Origin: Thermoproteaceae archaeon
GTDB taxonomy: Archaea > Thermoproteota > Thermoprotei > Thermoproteales > Thermoproteaceae
Direction: 5' to 3'
DNA length: 39,870 nucleotides
Assembly: GCA_020833025.1 (NCBI GenBank)
Contig: JAJHRB010000004.1
Coordinates: forward strand, 1-39,870
Under the pieces are notes generated by a model. That model saw only the letters and a program-made list of their open reading frames with translations. It was not told the DNA's origin and searched no databases. The position numbers and the translations under genes are program-made. Within the stretch, counting starts at the first letter, position 1; each line of letters opens with the position of its first letter. This document shows positions 23,122-31,798 of the stretch, piece after piece.

Positions 23122-24399
23122 ATGGCCTTGGCCGCGCTCGTCAACTCGCTAGAAAATGCCCGGTACTACGATCCCCCCTACGGCGAGTTCTCAATCGCCA
23201 GAGCGCTGAGAGAGTCCGAGGGCAGGTGGACGCCGGTGTTCAGGAGAGTCCGCGAGAGATTCACAGGCGTCGGGAACTTGCTGGACGCCAGGAAGAAGCT
23301 GTACTTATATCTCGGTGCCTCCAGCGACGAGGATGCCTACACCAAGCTGCTCTCCGCGATGGAGAGCCCGATGAAGCTCGAGGCCGTCGCGTCGTGGAGG
23401 GACCTGTACAGAGAGCTTGAGTCGCTCGCCGAGCTGCCAATGGTGCGATACTACGAGAGAGAGGCGCGGCCCTACATAACGGCGTCAGTGGTGGTGGGCA
23501 GGGGGCCTGGCAATCTCATGAACGCGTCAATTCACAGAGTGTCGCCGGTGGGCGCGAGGAGGGCCGTCGTGAGACTAGTGCCGCGGCACCTGTACTACAT
23601 TCACGAAATGAACATGAGGGCAGGAGGCGAGACTCCCGTCGCCATTGCGTGGGGGACTCACCCGCTCGTGCTCGTGGCCGCGGCATCGTCGCCGCCTCTG
23701 GGAGTCTTCGAGCTGGAGGTTGCAGCGCGGCTCGCGGGCGGGCTCAAGGTAATCGAGCTTGACAACGGCGCTGTCGCTCCATTCATGGCCTCCATCATAA
23801 TCGAGGGGTTCATCACGAGGGATCTCGCCGAGGAGGGCCCATTTGTGGACGTGCTGGGCACGTACGACAGAGTGAGGGCGCAGCCGACAATTAGGGTCGA
23901 GAAGATATACGTGCTGCGCGAAGACGCGTACGTCCACTACTTGCTCCCCGCCGGGGCAGAGCACGCACTGCTCATGGGATTCGACAGAGAGGCCAGAATC
24001 TGGAGGGCTGTGAAGTCGGTGGCCCCCGGGGTGAGGAAGGTCAGGCTGACTAGGGGCGGCGCCGGCTGGCTCACTGCCGTGATATCCCTCGAGAAGTCGT
24101 CTGAGGGCGATGCAAAGAACGCGCTCCTGGCGGCGTTCGCGGCGCACCCCAGCCTCAAGATCGCCATCGCCGTCGACGGCGATATAGACCCGGACGACCC
24201 GGTGGCGGTCGAGTGGGCCGTGTCAACCAGGCTGAGAGCCGATCGCGGCATTTTTGTAATACCTTACGCGAGAGGGTCGAGCCTGGACCCCTCAGCGCTT
24301 AATGAGGAGGGGCTCACGCACAAGGTCGGCATAGATGCAACGAGGCCGCTAGACGCCGACTCCCTGCTTTTTGAGCGCGCAAAAATACCCGAGGCCTAG
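23122..24399 (+). CDS. UbiD-family decarboxylase, probable anhydromevalonate phosphate decarboxylase
   Basis: A 425-aa UbiD-type enzyme that would use prenylated FMN. Family-like segments include YYEREARPYITASVVVGRGP, NASIHRVSPVGARRAVVRLV and IAWGTHPLVLVAAASSPPLG. The two genes that follow encode phosphomevalonate dehydratase subunits, so the likely reaction is decarboxylation of trans-anhydromevalonate 5-phosphate to isopentenyl phosphate in the archaeal modified mevalonate pathway. The ATG at 23122 lies about 27 nt from a T-rich box (CCTTTTTGC); an upstream start at 23098 is less likely. The UbiX partner is not in the window. Confidence 0.9.
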   Translation: MALAALVNSLENARYYDPPYGEFSIARALRESEGRWTPVFRRVRERFTGVGNLLDARKKLYLYLGASSDEDAYTKLLSAMESPMKLEAVASWRDLYRELESLAELPMVRYYEREARPYITASVVVGRGPGNLMNASIHRVSPVGARRAVVRLVPRHLYYIHEMNMRAGGETPVAIAWGTHPLVLVAAASSPPLGVFELEVAARLAGGLKVIELDNGAVAPFMASIIIEGFITRDLAEEGPFVDVLGTYDRVRAQPTIRVEKIYVLREDAYVHYLLPAGAEHALLMGFDREARIWRAVKSVAPGVRKVRLTRGGAGWLTAVISLEKSSEGDAKNALLAAFAAHPSLKIAIAVDGDIDPDDPVAVEWAVSTRLRADRGIFVIPYARGSSLDPSALNEEGLTHKVGIDATRPLDADSLLFERAKIPEA

Positions 24400-24406
24400 C
24401 GGGCTC

Positions 24407-25540
24407 GTGGGCTTGCGTGAGGCGCGCGAGTACGCGAGAGAGGCCGTCCTAAAGGTCGCGGACGCGGTGTCAGGCGGCGAGGTCGTGCCGATAGACACGG
24501 CACACGTCTCTGGCGTGTCCTACCTCACGATAGGCGATCACGGCGTTGAGTTCCTCAAGCGCCTGGCGTCGCTGGGCGCGAGAGTCTCCGTCTTCACCAC
24601 GGCGAATCCAGCGGCAGTTGATACAGGCGGCGTCCTTGAGGTCGACAGGAGAACGGCAGAGGCGCAGAGGGAAATCATTGCGGCGCTCAGGGCGCTGGGC
24701 GTCAGCGTTGTCCTATCGTGCGCTCCCTACGAGTTCGTGCTCGTCAGGCCGAGAACCGCGCACGCATGGGCAGAGTCAAGCGCTGCCGCCTACATAAACA
24801 CATTCAAGGACGCCTGGACTGACAAGGTCCCGGGGCCTCTCGCGCTGCTGTCAGCGATTGCAGGCTTTGCCCCGAGGACGCAGCTCTACACGCCCGAGGG
24901 CCGGCGGCCGACCGCACTAGTGAGGGTCGCGTTCAAGCCGAGGGACCCCCTGGAGGCAGGGATCGTCGGAGCGCTGATAGGCGAGAGGCTCGGGCACGGA
25001 GTGCCCTACGTCAGCGGGATCCGGCTTCCCGACGAGGCCAGCAGGCGGGAGTTCGCAGCCGCGCTCTCGACATACTCGTCCATTGTCTTCGCCGTCATCG
25101 AGGGCGCGACGCCCAACTGGGCTGAGTACGCGAGGGCGGCCGACCCCGGCGAGCGCATTGAAATCGAGGGCAGCGACGTGCAGAGGCTTCTGAGGTGCGC
25201 AGGAGTGCCAGATGCAGTGTATGTAGGGTGCCCTCTCGCCGACGTGGAGACCGTGCTCTGGGTCATTAACGAGGTGGCGAGGCGGGGGCCCGCGAGAAGG
25301 CCCGTGTACGTCTCCACGTCGCCGGCTGCGTACAAGCTCGTCGAGAGGCAGGCCAGGGCCGCGTTGCGGCTCAACGTCGTGATTCTCGCCGGCTCGTGTC
25401 TCGTCGTGAGCCCGCACGCGCGGCGCCTCAAGTCCATCGCGACGGACTCTGCCAAGGCGGCGTTTTACATCAGCAGGCTTCACGGCATTAGGGTCTCTCT
25501 CTGCAGGCGCGAGGACTGCATTAAACTGGCCTATGCATAG
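24407..25540 (+). CDS. Phosphomevalonate dehydratase large subunit (aconitase X type)
   Basis: A 377-aa AcnX large subunit that dehydrates (R)-5-phosphomevalonate to trans-anhydromevalonate phosphate, using a [4Fe-4S] cluster. Characteristic parts are VVPIDTAHVSGVSYLTIGDH, VFTTANPAAVDTGG, an ESSAAAYINTF segment and the late PVYVSTSPAAYKLVERQA. Cys residues at VVLSCAPYE, VYVGCPLADVE and LAGSCLVV could supply cluster ligands. The GTG at 24407 is 25 nt after an A-rich box (CAAAAATACC) inside the end of the decarboxylase gene. Its end overlaps the small-subunit gene by 8 bp. Confidence 0.9.
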   Translation: MGLREAREYAREAVLKVADAVSGGEVVPIDTAHVSGVSYLTIGDHGVEFLKRLASLGARVSVFTTANPAAVDTGGVLEVDRRTAEAQREIIAALRALGVSVVLSCAPYEFVLVRPRTAHAWAESSAAAYINTFKDAWTDKVPGPLALLSAIAGFAPRTQLYTPEGRRPTALVRVAFKPRDPLEAGIVGALIGERLGHGVPYVSGIRLPDEASRREFAAALSTYSSIVFAVIEGATPNWAEYARAADPGERIEIEGSDVQRLLRCAGVPDAVYVGCPLADVETVLWVINEVARRGPARRPVYVSTSPAAYKLVERQARAALRLNVVILAGSCLVVSPHARRLKSIATDSAKAAFYISRLHGIRVSLCRREDCIKLAYA

Positions 25541-25910
25541 CAGCGCCCGGCCGCGCGCGCGCCTCAAGCCGCTCATCAGAGGCAGGGGGCGCGTTGCCGC
25601 GAGGGTTGTCAGACTGGGCTTTCCAGTCTCGCTGCTCGGTGACTTAGATCCCGAGACGGGGAGGCTTGCCGGCGTTGACGCAGCCGGGAGCGTTGTCGCG
25701 CTGCCCTACTTGAGGGGCTCGACAGTCGGGCCTTACGTACTGTGGAGCGCGGCAGTCAGAGGCAAGGCGCCTCTGGCAATCGTGGCCGAGAGGCCCGACC
25801 TGCTGCTGGCAACCGCGTGCGCGCTGGCCGGCATCCCTCTATTTCAGGGATCTGTGACTGCAGAGTGCATAAGAATAGACCTGGAGACCGGGGAGTATGA
25901 GAGGTGCTAG
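25533..25910 (+). CDS. Phosphomevalonate dehydratase small subunit (DUF126)
   Basis: A 125-aa DUF126/AcnX small subunit with the swivelling-domain fold that completes phosphomevalonate dehydratase. Typical text is RVVRLGFPVSLLGDLDPETG, VALPYLRGSTVGPYVLWSA and IPLFQGSVTAECI. The ATG lies within the end of the large-subunit gene, so 1:1 synthesis by coupled translation is expected. Together with the decarboxylase gene upstream it forms a compact isoprenoid operon. Confidence 0.92.
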   Translation: MHSSARPRARLKPLIRGRGRVAARVVRLGFPVSLLGDLDPETGRLAGVDAAGSVVALPYLRGSTVGPYVLWSAAVRGKAPLAIVAERPDLLLATACALAGIPLFQGSVTAECIRIDLETGEYERC

Positions 25911-26190
25911 CAAGGACGTCCTCACAAGGCTGGCGCTGCTAATGCTCGAGGAGCTCTCGCTCAGAGAGGGCGGTGCCGTGAGGCTCCGGTACTGGAAGAC
26001 CTACAGAATGGTCGAGTTCTGGCTGGGAGAGGGGGTGGCGCAGCTGATTGCAAGGAGGCTGGCCGAGGGCGGCTACGTGAAGCTCGAGGGCGGGCGCGCG
26101 GTCTTGCTCAAGCGCTTGAGCGCGCGCAGGAGCCTCGGTCAGATACTGAGAGATGCCTACGCGCTCCTAACCGCCGTGGCGGCCAGCTAG
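25897..26190 (+). CDS. Small hypothetical protein, possible winged helix
   Basis: A 97-aa protein overlapping the end of the dehydratase small-subunit gene by 14 bp, so it is the last gene of the isoprenoid operon. The pattern is helix (VLTRLALLMLEELSLREG), strands (AVRLRYWKTYRMVEFWLGEG), helix (VAQLIARRLAEGGYVKLEGG), which would fit a small winged helix. The basic C-terminal KRLSARRSLGQIL supports nucleic-acid binding. No family recognised. It ends 5 bp from the convergent priL gene. Confidence 0.65.
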   Translation: MRGASKDVLTRLALLMLEELSLREGGAVRLRYWKTYRMVEFWLGEGVAQLIARRLAEGGYVKLEGGRAVLLKRLSARRSLGQILRDAYALLTAVAAS

Positions 26191-26195
26191 ACAGC

Positions 26196-27305
26196 TCAGG
26201 GCGCGGCCGCGCCCACCTGAGTTCTCTGCTCGCCAGATCCCTGCCTGCTCCCCCTCCGCGCGTAGAGCAGCGGGTTCCTCACGCCGCACGCGAGGCCGTT
26301 CGGGCACAGCCCCCAGGACAGCATTGTCTGGCAGCCCGGCACCATGTACTGCTTCCTGCCTCCGGCCTGCCCCGCTATGTGCATTACCTGGTACCTGGTG
26401 ACCCTCTCGTTGAAGTCGGGGGCGGAGCGGAACAGGTCGACTACTCTCTCGACGTCCCAGCCGCGCCTGACCAGGTAAGCCGCGAGCGCGAATCTGGCCG
26501 CGTGCGGGAGGTTCTCGCCGGCCTTGAGCGCCTCCACGAGCGCGCGCATGCAGGGGGGGTCCTCGCCGGCCTTAACCGCGTCCAGCCTTAGCGCCGGCCG
26601 CCCGTGCTTCCTAGCCAGCTCCTCGAGCTCGGGCACGAGGCGCGGGACTGCGTGTCTGGCAATCCAGCCGACCGCCAGCTCGTTCTCGCGCGCGAGCTCG
26701 ATAATGCGCTCCTCGTAGGCCCCCTCGAGGAGTCTCGTGAAATCGCCGTCGGGGATGAGAACCCAGCCCCTCACGACAGGCCTGTTTATCATGGCCCATT
26801 GCGGGCTCTGCGGCGCGAACTTGAGGTACGACGTCCAGCGTACCGCAACTGGAAGCTCGTCCGCCCGCGAGAAGCCACGGCCCCGGAAGACGTCCTTGGT
26901 GCACGCGGCGGAAACACCGAGATCTCTCGCAATCTCAAACCTGCAGCACTCCTCGCCGTAAATACAGCACTGATCGCGGAGCGCGCTTCTAATAGTCTGG
27001 GAGAATGCCTTGCCGCTCACCACCGCGAACTTTTTGAGCAAGTGGGGGCCGCCCGCTGCCGCGATGTAAAGCGCCAGCCTCGCGACGACCACCGCCCTTC
27101 CGGGATCGCTGCACTCGCAGCGCGCGGCCGCGGCGCCTGGCGCGCCCCGCTCGAGCAACGCCCTGAGGAACTCCACAGCCTCGCGAACTTTAGCCTCGTC
27201 GGAGAGCTCGCTCTCCAGCGTGGCGCCCTGCCTCTTCAGAAACTCCGATACTCTCCTCAGGAATGGAAAGCAGCAGGCCAGCTCAAGCGCCGAGCAGCGA
27301 GTCAT
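26196..27305 (-). CDS. priL: DNA primase large subunit
   Basis: A 369-aa PriL that binds the catalytic PriS subunit and starts RNA/DNA primers. The C-terminal Fe-S domain shows the expected four-cysteine arrangement: PPCMRALVEALKAG, then MVPGCQTMLSWGLCPNGLAC. The N-terminal half has extra cysteines (AARCECSD, DQCCIYGEECCRFEIAR), which are not usual in my recollection and could bind a second metal. The ATG at 27305 lies about 25 nt from a GTAAAAATG box. The C-terminal tail is Gly/Arg/Gln-rich. PriS is not in the window. Confidence 0.92.
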   Translation of the reverse strand: MTRCSALELACCFPFLRRVSEFLKRQGATLESELSDEAKVREAVEFLRALLERGAPGAAAARCECSDPGRAVVVARLALYIAAAGGPHLLKKFAVVSGKAFSQTIRSALRDQCCIYGEECCRFEIARDLGVSAACTKDVFRGRGFSRADELPVAVRWTSYLKFAPQSPQWAMINRPVVRGWVLIPDGDFTRLLEGAYEERIIELARENELAVGWIARHAVPRLVPELEELARKHGRPALRLDAVKAGEDPPCMRALVEALKAGENLPHAARFALAAYLVRRGWDVERVVDLFRSAPDFNERVTRYQVMHIAGQAGGRKQYMVPGCQTMLSWGLCPNGLACGVRNPLLYARRGSRQGSGEQRTQVGAAAP

Positions 27306-27346
27306 CGAGTCCCGCCGCCTCTCAGCATTTTTACGGCCCCGTCGCG

Positions 27347-28429
27347 CTAGCCGTATAAGCTGAGTAAGTCGAGGCCAGGCGCGAGCTCGCGGTATCTGCC
27401 GCCGGTGAGCCTAGCGAGCTGCCTTAGAAAGCCGCTCCTCTCGGTCGCGACGACGTGAAGCCTCCTGAACTTCCTCGCGATCTGCAGCACTCTGTCGGCG
27501 TCGCTGGTGCGCCCGTCGCTTATGATCACCACGTCTCTCGTCGCGCCGTGCGCGTGCAACAACTCCAGCGCCGAGGCTAGCTCCGTGCCCCCCATTGCGT
27601 AGACGTAGCGCAGTATCTCGATCATCTCTCTCGAGTAAGTGTGGGCGGCGTGGGGGGTCCACATAAAGTCGGCATCGACGTTGAAGAGGGCCAGCGCCAC
27701 GAAGCCGCGCAGGTAAGCCATCTGGCGTATGTATCTAGCAATTGCATTTTTGGCAACTCTGAGCTTGGTCGCGCTGCCGACGTACTCCTTCATGCTCCCG
27801 GAGACGTCAAGCGCAATGTAGACGGGCTTGTCTATAATGTGCGTGTACTCGCGCAGGTGAATGTCGTCATCCGACAGCGGCCTTCCCATGAGCCTCTTTT
27901 TCATGAAGGACATTGCCGTCATCAGCAGATCGATATCGGAAGGAGGGGCGCTGGGGCGGTACCGCTTGACCAGCCGCACTGCAGACTTCACGTGCGCGAC
28001 CCCCTCGCTCCTAGCGGCGATGGGGCTCCTCGCCTCCTCGAGGGCCTCTCTGGGCAAGTTGAGTCTCTTTATGACCTCTAGCTTCGCACGCGGGGACGCG
28101 TCAATGCGCACGTGTCTGTTGACAATGTGCGCGAGCGTGGGGGCCCTCTCGCTGCCGACGGAGCCCCACGCCATGACGGCAGGCTCCGCGCTCGGGCTGC
28201 GCTTGGCGCACGCAATGGCGTCTTCCACAATTTTCCTGGCAGCGCCGGGGCTCGCGCGGAGGGCTCCAGCCAAGTTCTGCGCTATTATGTCGACGAGCTT
28301 TTCCCAGCTCAGGCCGCCCAGCTGCGCCCTGGCCCGCACGTCGGCCGCCGCGTATACGAGGCTGCGCACTGAGGCCTGGCCGCCCAGGCACTCGTAAATT
28401 CGCAGCAGCAGGTCTGCTACCTCGTCCAT
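27347..28429 (-). CDS. VWA-domain protein, partner of MoxR
   Basis: A 360-aa protein with a C-terminal von Willebrand A domain. The MIDAS motif reads DVSGSM within DKPVYIALDVSGSMKEYV, and GGTELASALELL and IISDGRTSDADRVL supply the other metal loops. The N-terminal half is helical. Its ATG overlaps the stop of the MoxR-type ATPase gene by one base, the usual MoxR-VWA pairing, where the ATPase and VWA protein act together as a chaperone for metal or cofactor insertion. The client is not evident here. Confidence 0.9.
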   Translation of the reverse strand: MDEVADLLLRIYECLGGQASVRSLVYAAADVRARAQLGGLSWEKLVDIIAQNLAGALRASPGAARKIVEDAIACAKRSPSAEPAVMAWGSVGSERAPTLAHIVNRHVRIDASPRAKLEVIKRLNLPREALEEARSPIAARSEGVAHVKSAVRLVKRYRPSAPPSDIDLLMTAMSFMKKRLMGRPLSDDDIHLREYTHIIDKPVYIALDVSGSMKEYVGSATKLRVAKNAIARYIRQMAYLRGFVALALFNVDADFMWTPHAAHTYSREMIEILRYVYAMGGTELASALELLHAHGATRDVVIISDGRTSDADRVLQIARKFRRLHVVATERSGFLRQLARLTGGRYRELAPGLDLLSLYG

Positions 28430-29346
28430 CACGCGCTTACCGCTGCCTTCTCGAATAAATTAACCAGCACATTCTTCACCTCGGAAGTGTGAGGCAGGTT
28501 AGCTGCCAGTGCCAGTTTCAAGTCCCTCACGCCCGCGCTCCTGTGCTGCGACCACGCCCGCGCCACGGCGTCGGCGAGCGCATAACTGAGAGACCTCACG
28601 GACTGGGGGTACCCGGCTCTCTCCGCCTCGTAGGTGAACTTCACCAGCATGTCGACGAGCCTCGGCGGTATCTCGGCCTCGAGGTCCCCGAGGTATTCCT
28701 TGGCCTTCCAGATCAGTACCGACCGCAGTATCTCCCTGTCAGGCAGCTTGACCTCGACAAACTTGAACCTGTCGGCTAGGGCCTCTGAGAGCTCGTAGAC
28801 TCCCTCGTACTCGCTCGGGTTTGCTGTGGCTATAAGTGCAAAGTCGGTCCTTATTCTGAATCCCCTGACGTAGACGTAGTGCTCCTGTATTGCCTGCAGA
28901 AGCGCGGCCTGGGCATACGGATTGAGGCGGTTGATCTCGTCAAGTATCAACGCAGACCCGTGTGCCGTCACCAGAGGTCCCGGTATGTACGCAAGCGGGT
29001 GGTCGAGGCCTGTCTGCAGCGCCACCGCTATATCGATGTCGCCCGTCAGGTCCACTGCCGTCATGTGCGAGTGGCACGCGACCATGACATACGGCGGGTC
29101 GCTCAGGGCCAGGGTCTCGGCAATCACCTTTGCCAGAGTGCTCTTGCCCAGACCCACCGTGCCGACGAGGGCAACGGGCCTCCCGATCATCAGCCCGCTC
29201 AGCGTGTCAAGAACCACGTCGTCGAGCCCCCGCAGGGCCTTGTTTACTGCCCTCACTATTTCCTCCACGCCAAGCTTCCTCACGCGCTCCCTCACCAGCC
29301 TGGGTATGTTAACAGGCTCTCGTTGCAGCAGCTCGGAGAGTTTCAC
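28429..29346 (-). CDS. MoxR-family AAA+ ATPase
   Basis: A 305-aa AAA+ ATPase of the MoxR class. Walker A is ALVGTVGLGKST, Walker B is ALILDEINRLNP, the sensor region is ALIATANPSEYEG and the arginine-containing LADRFKF follows. It is translationally coupled to the VWA gene downstream. The ATG at 29346 is 25 nt from a TTATTTTTTAA box, divergent from the Clp1/Grc3 gene. MoxR proteins remodel substrates with VWA partners in metal-centre or complex assembly. Confidence 0.93.
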   Translation of the reverse strand: MKLSELLQREPVNIPRLVRERVRKLGVEEIVRAVNKALRGLDDVVLDTLSGLMIGRPVALVGTVGLGKSTLAKVIAETLALSDPPYVMVACHSHMTAVDLTGDIDIAVALQTGLDHPLAYIPGPLVTAHGSALILDEINRLNPYAQAALLQAIQEHYVYVRGFRIRTDFALIATANPSEYEGVYELSEALADRFKFVEVKLPDREILRSVLIWKAKEYLGDLEAEIPPRLVDMLVKFTYEAERAGYPQSVRSLSYALADAVARAWSQHRSAGVRDLKLALAANLPHTSEVKNVLVNLFEKAAVSA

Positions 29347-29446
29347 GCGAGCTCCGCGCGTGGCAGTTAAAAAATAAGCCCTAGAGGAGGGCGCGAGGTC
29401 GGGCGGTCTGTTTCAGACTTAAAAGAGGCCCCGCACCCTCCTCACA

Positions 29447-30805
29447 ATGACCGCCCGCGTGCTGAAAAGCGGCGAGATTTATCGTATAGAGGGTCCCGCG
29501 AAAGTTACTGTCAGGCAGGGCCGAATTTATGCAACAGGCGTGGTTTACACGGAGGGGCAGAGCTTCACGGTGCTGAAGGCAAGGAGGCTGGCAATAAAGG
29601 CTCTCGCGGACTCCGAGGTGGAGTTCATACTGGGCCCGGGCGCCGTGCTTGAGAGAGCCGCGCCGGGCGAGGAAGTGCTTGACCGCTGGGACGAGAAGAC
29701 CTCGTCGCTCGACCTCAGGGGAGTTATAATGGTCGTGGGGATGGTCGACGTCGGCAAGTCAACAATGGCCGCGCTGCTCGGCAACAAGGCGCTCGCGCGC
29801 GGCCTCAGTGTTGCAATAGTTGACGCGGACGTGGGCCAGAATGATTTAGGCCCGCCAACTACAGTCTCTCTCGCCAGGCTGACGAGATACATCACGCACT
29901 TGCGCCAGCTCCTGGCCGAGAGGAGCGTGTTCCTCCAGACCACGAGTCTCGAGCGCATCTGGCAGAGCGCGGTGGAGAAAATCGCGAGAGCCGTCGAGTA
30001 TGCAATTAACGAGTGGGGGGCAGACACAGTGATAGTCAACACCGACGGATGGGTTCTCGACAAGAGCGCGGTTCTTTACAAGCGTGCCTTGATAGATAGA
30101 ATAAAGCCGAACCTGATAGTCGCAATACAGGTTGAGGGCGAGCTCGCGCCAATTCTGGACGGCTACAGCAATGTGGTGGTAGTGCCGCCGCCGCCGCACG
30201 CCAGGACCAAAAGCAGGGAGGACAGGAAGGCGCACAGAGAGATGGGGTACGGCAGATTCATCTTCCCGCCCGTCGAGCTGGTAATACACCTCAACAAAAC
30301 GCCTCTGTGCAATCTACTAATGTTCGGCGGTATTGAAATATCAGATGAGCTAAAGAGAATGCTCGGGAGGGCTCTGGGCGTTCCCATCTTAAAGGCGTTC
30401 CAGTACAAGGACAGAGTATACGCAATTGTCAACAGCGACTCGTTTGCCGTCAGGAAGATAGGCGGGTTTAAGGTGGCGTGCCTCCCGGCGGACTTTGAAA
30501 GGGGGCTTCTAGTCGGGCTCGAGGACGGCGAGGGCTTCTTGGTGGGACTCGGCGTCATGAAGAAAATTTACTACGACAAGAGGAAGGCCATTGTCTACAC
30601 GTCGAGCGAGGTGGAGAAGAACTTGAATAAAGTGAGGTGCGTTAGGCTCGGGCTCGTAAGGCTTGACGAGAGTTTCAATGAGGTCGAGAAGGCAGTAGGC
30701 CTACTCAAGATTCTTGAAGCGCTTGAAGAGGACAAGGGCGAGCTCGGGCCTCCCTCTAACCACGACCACTCCCGGAGCAACTCGGGGCCGCAGGACGCCT
30801 CCTGA
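29447..30805 (+). CDS. Clp1/Grc3-type polynucleotide 5'-hydroxyl kinase
   Basis: A 452-aa archaeal Clp1/Grc3 protein, an RNA 5'-OH kinase acting in RNA processing such as tRNA splicing or rRNA maturation. Walker A is GMVDVGKSTMAA, and VDADVGQNDLGPPTTVSLAR is the family's signature loop. An N-terminal beta domain (IYRIEGPAKVTVRQGRIYAT) and a C-terminal beta domain (FLVGLGVMKKIYYDKRKAIV) flank the kinase core. The C-terminus ends in a polar Asn/Ser/His tail. The ATG lies 25 nt after a CTTAAAAG box. Given the intron-rich tRNA, a role in exon processing is reasonable. Confidence 0.93.
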   Translation: MTARVLKSGEIYRIEGPAKVTVRQGRIYATGVVYTEGQSFTVLKARRLAIKALADSEVEFILGPGAVLERAAPGEEVLDRWDEKTSSLDLRGVIMVVGMVDVGKSTMAALLGNKALARGLSVAIVDADVGQNDLGPPTTVSLARLTRYITHLRQLLAERSVFLQTTSLERIWQSAVEKIARAVEYAINEWGADTVIVNTDGWVLDKSAVLYKRALIDRIKPNLIVAIQVEGELAPILDGYSNVVVVPPPPHARTKSREDRKAHREMGYGRFIFPPVELVIHLNKTPLCNLLMFGGIEISDELKRMLGRALGVPILKAFQYKDRVYAIVNSDSFAVRKIGGFKVACLPADFERGLLVGLEDGEGFLVGLGVMKKIYYDKRKAIVYTSSEVEKNLNKVRCVRLGLVRLDESFNEVEKAVGLLKILEALEEDKGELGPPSNHDHSRSNSGPQDAS

Positions 30806-30994
30806 CCTCCGGAGGTAGCCGGGCGAGGCGGTGGCGCCCCCTCAGGGCCGGGAGGCGCCGCGGCCGCAGGGAGCGGGAAAAGCCCGGCAAGAGATGCCGG
30901 GACAAGGCCTTTAAGCAGCCGGGCAGGGGCGGTCGGGTGAGCGGAGCGGGCAGCGACTGAGCGGTGAAGAGCCTATCTCACAGCGACTTGGCTC
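30806..30994. other. Structured GC-rich intergenic segment, possible ncRNA
   Basis: This 189-bp gap between convergent genes holds several strong hairpins: CTCC/GGAG at 30808-30816, GGCGCC/GGCGCC arms around 30826-30862, and CCCGGC-AAGAGAT-GCCGGG at 30882-30900 directly followed by ACA. A TTTAAG box at 30909-30915 could start a short plus transcript near 30939. The ACA after a hairpin recalls single-hairpin H/ACA RNAs of Pyrobaculum, but the pocket is not clear. It may simply be a double terminator. Confidence 0.3.
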
Positions 30995-31774
30995 TCACCA
31001 CTCCTGAAGGTCGGCCAGCGTTCCCAGGAATGTCATGTCGGGTAGGTACACCTCCGCGAGCTCGTGTCTCCACTCAACGTACTTGAGAATAGACTTTCCC
31101 TCTAGCGACGCGCGCGGCAGCTCTCTCACGTCGACTCCCGCCAGCAGCGGGTGGAACGCGGGGAGCACGATAATCTTGACCACGCCGTCCTCGCACGGAT
31201 CGCCGTAGAGACTCTCGCAAAGCGCCCTCCGCTGGGCGTGAATTTTGAGCAGCGCTGGCACCTTTACGTAATACCCTATGTCGTCTCTTATCATCACTGC
31301 AGGGTGCGTGTGCCCCATTATTACTACGCCCGCTCTCTCCAAGTCCTCCCTGCGCGGCTTTGCGTGCCCGTGGAGCAGCAGGTATTTATCGTCGAGCAGA
31401 ATCCCGCGGGCCGGCGCGGTAATGACTCCCTCTATGCCTTCGGCTATCTCGCGCAGCAGCGTGTCGTGATTTCCTGGAGTCAGCAGCACCGGAACTCTCC
31501 TGGCCACTGCCGACAGGAACGCCCTGACCTCGCCCGCGCTGTCCCTAGGCGAGCGAAGCTCGTGCTTGACATCGCCGAGAATGACGACGAGAGTCGCATT
31601 GAGGGAGTCGGCAAGCTCTACCACCCTCCTTGCAATTCTCTCCGTCTGGCTCGCCACGTTCACTCCCCGCTCTCTCTTGAGCTCTAGCTCCAGCCCGATG
31701 TGCGTGTCTGCGATGAGGAGCGCGCGCCCGCGCTTTAGGCGCAAGACCGCCTCGTACTGCAAGTCAAGACACAC
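30995..31774 (-). CDS. Metallophosphoesterase (COG1407 type)
   Basis: A 259-aa calcineurin-like phosphoesterase of the archaeal group related to Mre11/SbcD. The metal ligands are in ALLIADTHIGLE, VILGDVKHE, LTPGNHDTLL, LLHGHAKPR and VIMGHTHPAV, i.e. the complete D-x-H, GD, GNHD, GH and GHTH set. The GTG at 31774 is preferred over an upstream start at 31789 because a TTAAAAA box is centred 26 nt upstream. The substrate may be nucleic acid or a nucleotide; a nuclease role in repair is family-level inference. Confidence 0.9.
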   Translation of the reverse strand: MCLDLQYEAVLRLKRGRALLIADTHIGLELELKRERGVNVASQTERIARRVVELADSLNATLVVILGDVKHELRSPRDSAGEVRAFLSAVARRVPVLLTPGNHDTLLREIAEGIEGVITAPARGILLDDKYLLLHGHAKPRREDLERAGVVIMGHTHPAVMIRDDIGYYVKVPALLKIHAQRRALCESLYGDPCEDGVVKIIVLPAFHPLLAGVDVRELPRASLEGKSILKYVEWRHELAEVYLPDMTFLGTLADLQEW

Positions 31775-31798
31775 GCTGCCTGCGCACAACGCGCGTTT

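Noticed and set aside
30806-30994. RNase P RNA (short Pyrobaculum type)
   Set aside because: I could not find the conserved P4-forming segments, so the call is not supported.
30939-31005. Plus-strand C/D box sRNA with CTGA followed by GTGAAGA
   Set aside because: No acceptable C box lies upstream, and the final D box is missing at the right distance.
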